DNA of 9,490 nucleotides from Acidimicrobiaceae bacterium (GTDB lineage Bacteria; Actinomycetota; Acidimicrobiia; Acidimicrobiales; RAAP-2), in assembly GCA_003135595.1 (NCBI GenBank), contig PLCI01000156.1, positions 5,496 through 14,985 of the forward strand, in the 5' to 3' direction. Below, in pieces: positions 6,634-9,490 of this stretch. Position numbers and translations under genes: made by a program. Below the pieces are notes generated by a model. The model was given only the letters and a program-made list of their open reading frames with translations, was not told where the DNA came from and searched no databases. Position 1 is the first letter of the stretch, and every line of letters starts with the position of its first letter.

Positions 6634-6713
6634 GGGTCAGAACGTCGTGAAATGGTCAAGATGTTTTGTGGGGTGAAGGGCACGTGGGTGCCGCTAATCG
6701 GGGGACTACGACC

Positions 6714-9490
6714 ATGGCAAGACTTATGAAGTTCGCTACGTCGATCACGCTCTGCTCCGGAGTCCTTGTGGGAGCGTCGATGTCCTTCTCGGACGTCGCG
6801 GGTGCGTCGACCTCCCCACCGCCCGCAGGCGCGACCATCGTGGGCGTGTCAGGCCCGTCGTGCAAGGCGCCGTCGTTCTCGAAGATCCAAGCGGCCATCA
6901 ACGCCGCCTCCGCCGGTAAGACGATCTATGTCTGTGCCGGCACGTACAACGAGAGCCTCACGATCAACAAGCCGCTCACGCTGCTTGGCGCTCAGTACGG
7001 TTACGACGCTAAGACGCGCTCGGGCGCCGAGACGGTGATCGATGGGACCGGCGGTGTCACGTACACGTCGGGAGCGACGTCGGGGGCTCTCGAGGGCTTC
7101 ACCCTCAACGGATACACCGGAGGCACGGGCGAGATTGTTGCGTCCAATGTCGGCTCGGGCTGGAACTTCAGCAAGGACATCGTCGACGCGAGCAACGGTG
7201 GTATCTATCTGAACACCAACGGGATCGCCAACCCAAAGCCCTCCTCGATCTCCTACGACAAGTTCGTGCAGGCCACCCCGTCGGGGGCGAGCTCCGGGGA
7301 CTTCGGCCAAGCCGTCCTCGTCTGGGCCAACACGGGTAACAACATCACGATCTCCTACAACTCGTTCGTGAACCTCTCCGGTCCAGGCGCTGGCATCAAC
7401 ACCACCGGCACCGGCTCATGCGGCTCATCGCCAGACGTGACCAAGTTCAGCAACAACCTCACCATTCACAGCAACTCATTCGTGGACAACGGGGCGGCAT
7501 TCACTGACCCGATCTACGGGCCAAGCTTCATCGACGAGAACTTCCTCGCGCTGTTCTGCAGCACCAACGTGCACATCACGAACAACACCGTCACCATCAC
7601 CGACGCGAGCGACGCGAACGCCGCGACCCCGATCTATCTCGGTGGCGGCGACTGGAACACCTCGGCGACCGCCAACACCCTGACGGGCAACGGCACGCCG
7701 AGCGCGTCGGGCATCCAGCTGAACAGCAACTTCTACGCGCCAGGCCCCGGCGTCTCGATCTCCGGCAACACGATCGCTGGTTTCTATTACGGCATTCACA
7801 TCACCGGCAGCAACTTTGGCAGTGGTTTCTCCGCGCCGAGCGACTTCATCGTGGACAACAACACCATCACCAGCTCGGGCAACAACGGCATCGAGCTCAA
7901 CCAGGGTACGGACCTCACCGGCTCCCCAAATGGGGGGACACTCTCGGACAACACGATCACGGGTAGCGCGAACTTCGCTTGCTTCGACGACTCCAGTGGA
8001 TCCGGCACCGCGGGTACAGCGAACACATGGCTCAACAACGCCGGTGCGCCGAGCTCGCCAAGAGGCCTGTGCACCCTGCTCCCCGGTGCGCCCACCGGCG
8101 TCTCGGCGACCGCTGGCGATGCGTCGGCGTCGGTCAGCTGGACCGCGCCCGTCTTTGATGGCGACAGCGACATCACCAGCTACACCGTCACGGCCTCGGA
8201 CTCGACCACGCCGGCCAACGGCGGCCAGACCTGCACGTGGTCCACCGGTCCGCTCGCGTGCATCGTCACGGGTCTGACGAACGGCGACAGCTACACGTTC
8301 ACGGTCGTCGCGACCAACGGCGTCGGCGATGGGCCTGCGTCGCAGCCATCGAACGCCGTCGTCCCTACCGTGGCTGACCCCCCGACCGCAAAGATCACGT
8401 CGCCCGCATCCGGTGGCACCTATTCCGTCGGCCAGTCGGTCCCGACCTCCTTCAGCTGCACCGAAGGAGGTCGCGGCCCTGGCATCGCCACCTGCCTCGA
8501 CTCCAACGGGTCGACCTCACCAGGCGCGCTCGACACGTCGACGCCCGGGACCTTCACCTACACGGTGACGGCCACCAGCTCAGACGGCCAGACCGGCACC
8601 GCGTCGATCAGCTACTCCGTCGCGACCGGACCGACCGCGAAGATCACGTCGCCTGCATCCGGCGGCACCTACGCCGTCGGCCAGACCGTCCCGACCAGCT
8701 TCAGCTGCTCGGACTCGGCCTTCGGACCGGGGATCGCCACGTGCCTCGACTCCAACGGCTCGACCTCCCCTGGCGCACTCGACACGTCGACGCCGGGGAC
8801 CTTCACCTACACGGTGACAGCTACCAGCTCTGACGGCCAGACCGGCACCGCATCGATCAGCTACACCGTCGCCGCGGCGCCGACCGCGAAGATCACGTCG
8901 CCCTCCTCTGGCAACACCTACGCCGTCGGTCAGTCGGTCCCGACCTCATTCAGCTGCACCGAAGGAGCCAGTGGCCCTGGCATCGCAACGTGCCTCGACT
9001 CCAACGGCTCGACCTCACCAGGCGCGCTCGACACCTCGACGCCCGGGACCTTCACCTACACGGTGACGGCCACCAGCTCAGACGGCCAGACCGGCACCGC
9101 GTCGATCAGCTACACCGTCGCTGCCGCGCCGACCGCGAAGATCACGTCGCCGGCGACCGGTGGCACCTACGCCGTCGGCCAGACCGTCCCGACCAGCTTC
9201 AGCTGCTCGGACTCGGCGTTCGGCCCGGGGATCGCCACGTGCCGCGGCAGCAACAGGCGCGCGCCTAACCTTCTCGACACGTCGACGCCGGGGACCTTCA
9301 CCTACACGGTGACGGCCACGAGCAAGGACGGGCAGACCGGCACCGCGTCGATCAGCTACACCGTCGCCGCAGCGCCGACCGCGAAGATCACGGCGCCGGG
9401 CTCCGGCGGCACCTACGCCGTCGGCCAGTCGGTCCCGACCTCATTCAGCTGCACCGAAGGAGCCAGTGGCCCTGGCATCGCCACCTGCCT
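6714..9490 (+). CDS. Secreted beta-helix / fibronectin III / tandem Ig-like repeat protein, 3' end beyond window
   Basis: The frame is open from ATG 6714 to the last base, 925 codons with no stop. GGGGGA eight bases upstream supports this start; ATG 6726 is less well supported. Residues 1-31 form a Sec signal peptide with a positive start, hydrophobic core and AGA cleavage site. Residues about 45-450 are a right-handed parallel beta-helix: the entry motif IQAAINAASAGKTIYVCAGTYNESLTI is the pectin-lyase-like start, followed by many Asn-rich turns such as NNLTIHSNSF, ITNNTVTI and VDNNTITSSGNNGI. Residues 457-551 are a fibronectin type III domain (PGAPTGVSATAGDASASVSW, TGLTNGDSYTFTVVATNGVG). From 557 a tandem Ig-like array runs off the edge. 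The absence of visible catalytic motifs favours adhesion, matrix or glycan binding, though a polysaccharide lyase is not excluded. Repeats are rich in Ser and Thr and could be O-glycosylated. No anchor is visible because the C-terminus is missing. Confidence 0.88.
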   Translation, partial: MARLMKFATSITLCSGVLVGASMSFSDVAGASTSPPPAGATIVGVSGPSCKAPSFSKIQAAINAASAGKTIYVCAGTYNESLTINKPLTLLGAQYGYDAKTRSGAETVIDGTGGVTYTSGATSGALEGFTLNGYTGGTGEIVASNVGSGWNFSKDIVDASNGGIYLNTNGIANPKPSSISYDKFVQATPSGASSGDFGQAVLVWANTGNNITISYNSFVNLSGPGAGINTTGTGSCGSSPDVTKFSNNLTIHSNSFVDNGAAFTDPIYGPSFIDENFLALFCSTNVHITNNTVTITDASDANAATPIYLGGGDWNTSATANTLTGNGTPSASGIQLNSNFYAPGPGVSISGNTIAGFYYGIHITGSNFGSGFSAPSDFIVDNNTITSSGNNGIELNQGTDLTGSPNGGTLSDNTITGSANFACFDDSSGSGTAGTANTWLNNAGAPSSPRGLCTLLPGAPTGVSATAGDASASVSWTAPVFDGDSDITSYTVTASDSTTPANGGQTCTWSTGPLACIVTGLTNGDSYTFTVVATNGVGDGPASQPSNAVVPTVADPPTAKITSPASGGTYSVGQSVPTSFSCTEGGRGPGIATCLDSNGSTSPGALDTSTPGTFTYTVTATSSDGQTGTASISYSVATGPTAKITSPASGGTYAVGQTVPTSFSCSDSAFGPGIATCLDSNGSTSPGALDTSTPGTFTYTVTATSSDGQTGTASISYTVAAAPTAKITSPSSGNTYAVGQSVPTSFSCTEGASGPGIATCLDSNGSTSPGALDTSTPGTFTYTVTATSSDGQTGTASISYTVAAAPTAKITSPATGGTYAVGQTVPTSFSCSDSAFGPGIATCRGSNRRAPNLLDTSTPGTFTYTVTATSKDGQTGTASISYTVAAAPTAKITAPGSGGTYAVGQSVPTSFSCTEGASGPGIATC
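8382..9490 (+). repeat. Tandem in-frame Ig-like repeat array, 249-bp units of two alternating subtypes
   Basis: Units begin at PTAKIT: 8382-8630, 8631-8879, 8880-9128 (249 bp, 83 residues each), 9129-9374 (246 bp) and 9375 onward (cut by the window). Each has a core VGQ(S/T)VPTSFSC, a second cysteine in GPGIATC and the strand TFTYTVTATS. Subtype A (units 1, 3, 5) has QSVPTSFSCTEG; subtype B (units 2, 4) has QTVPTSFSCSDSAFGPG. The alternation implies a higher-order period of about 498 bp. The paired cysteines probably form one disulphide per domain. High DNA similarity between same-subtype units suggests recent duplication or ongoing homogenisation, and makes the array prone to copy-number change and assembly collapse. 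Confidence 0.92.

Larger units (their letters stand above)
5969..6713. other. Gene-poor accessory region with tRNA relic and insertion-element-like repeats
   Basis: No reading frame here shows a recognisable family, membrane pattern, or the third-position GC bias of the neighbouring genes. The longest minus-strand frame (5943-6587) overlaps the end of the GT-C gene and the tRNA relic and looks random. From the left, 5969-6079 shows nothing. Then come the tRNA-Ser-like sequence (6080-6167), tandem palindromic units (6175-6218) and two TCAAACT repeats (6284-6313). A small hairpin CGAAG-AAAA-CTTCG lies at 6368-6381. Nothing definable occupies 6382-6627, and the last 85 bases should hold the promoter of the secreted-protein gene. 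Overall it reads as an integration or decay scar. Confidence 0.6.

Noticed and set aside
6753..6755. Cys14 of the secreted protein as a lipoprotein cysteine
   Set aside because: It lies inside the hydrophobic core, with further hydrophobic residues after it, and an AGA signal-peptidase I site follows at 29-31.
8382..9490. Repeat array as a CRISPR or non-coding satellite
   Set aside because: Units are 249/246 bp, remain in one open frame and encode a consistent Ig-like domain with paired cysteines.

Overview
The base composition (strong GC bias at third codon positions), GTG starts, a probable leaderless transcript and the types of protein present suggest a high-GC actinobacterium. Acidimicrobiia- or Thermoleophilia-like lineages fit best, but this is inference: no taxonomic marker gene lies in the window.

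The left part (1-4097) looks like ordinary chromosome. The 3' part of a GH15 glucan/trehalose hydrolase (1-1038) is followed on the same strand by trehalose-6-phosphate synthase otsA (1100-2590), so a possible trehalose-degrading enzyme and a trehalose-making enzyme sit together. Converging on otsA from the minus strand is a two-gene unit: a class I SAM methyltransferase (3432-4097) and then a NagD-type HAD-IIA phosphatase (2595-3407). No OtsB-type trehalose-6-phosphate phosphatase is present.

A divergent intergenic region (4098-4240) holds an inverted repeat and a TAnnnT -10 box six bases before a GTG. It leads into a multi-pass GT-C-type membrane glycosyltransferase (4241-5968).

The 745-base stretch 5969-6713 has no convincing gene and looks like accessory or scar DNA. 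It contains a degenerate but still foldable class II tRNA closely resembling tRNA-Ser(GCT), whose anticodon reads GCG (6080-6167). Eight bases after its 3' end lie two tandem 22-bp palindromic units (6175-6218), then a pair of 20-bp-spaced direct repeats (6284-6313). This resembles an insertion-element end sitting against a tRNA.

The right part (6714-9490, open at the window edge) is one secreted protein of at least 925 residues: signal peptide, right-handed parallel beta-helix, one fibronectin type III domain, then a tandem array of about 83-residue Ig-like units. The units alternate between two subtypes (A-B-A-B-A), and one unit carries a replaced loop. It is probably a surface or extracellular adhesin or carbohydrate-binding protein. 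A functional link to the upstream GT-C enzyme (O-glycosylation of its Ser/Thr-rich repeats) is possible but unproven.
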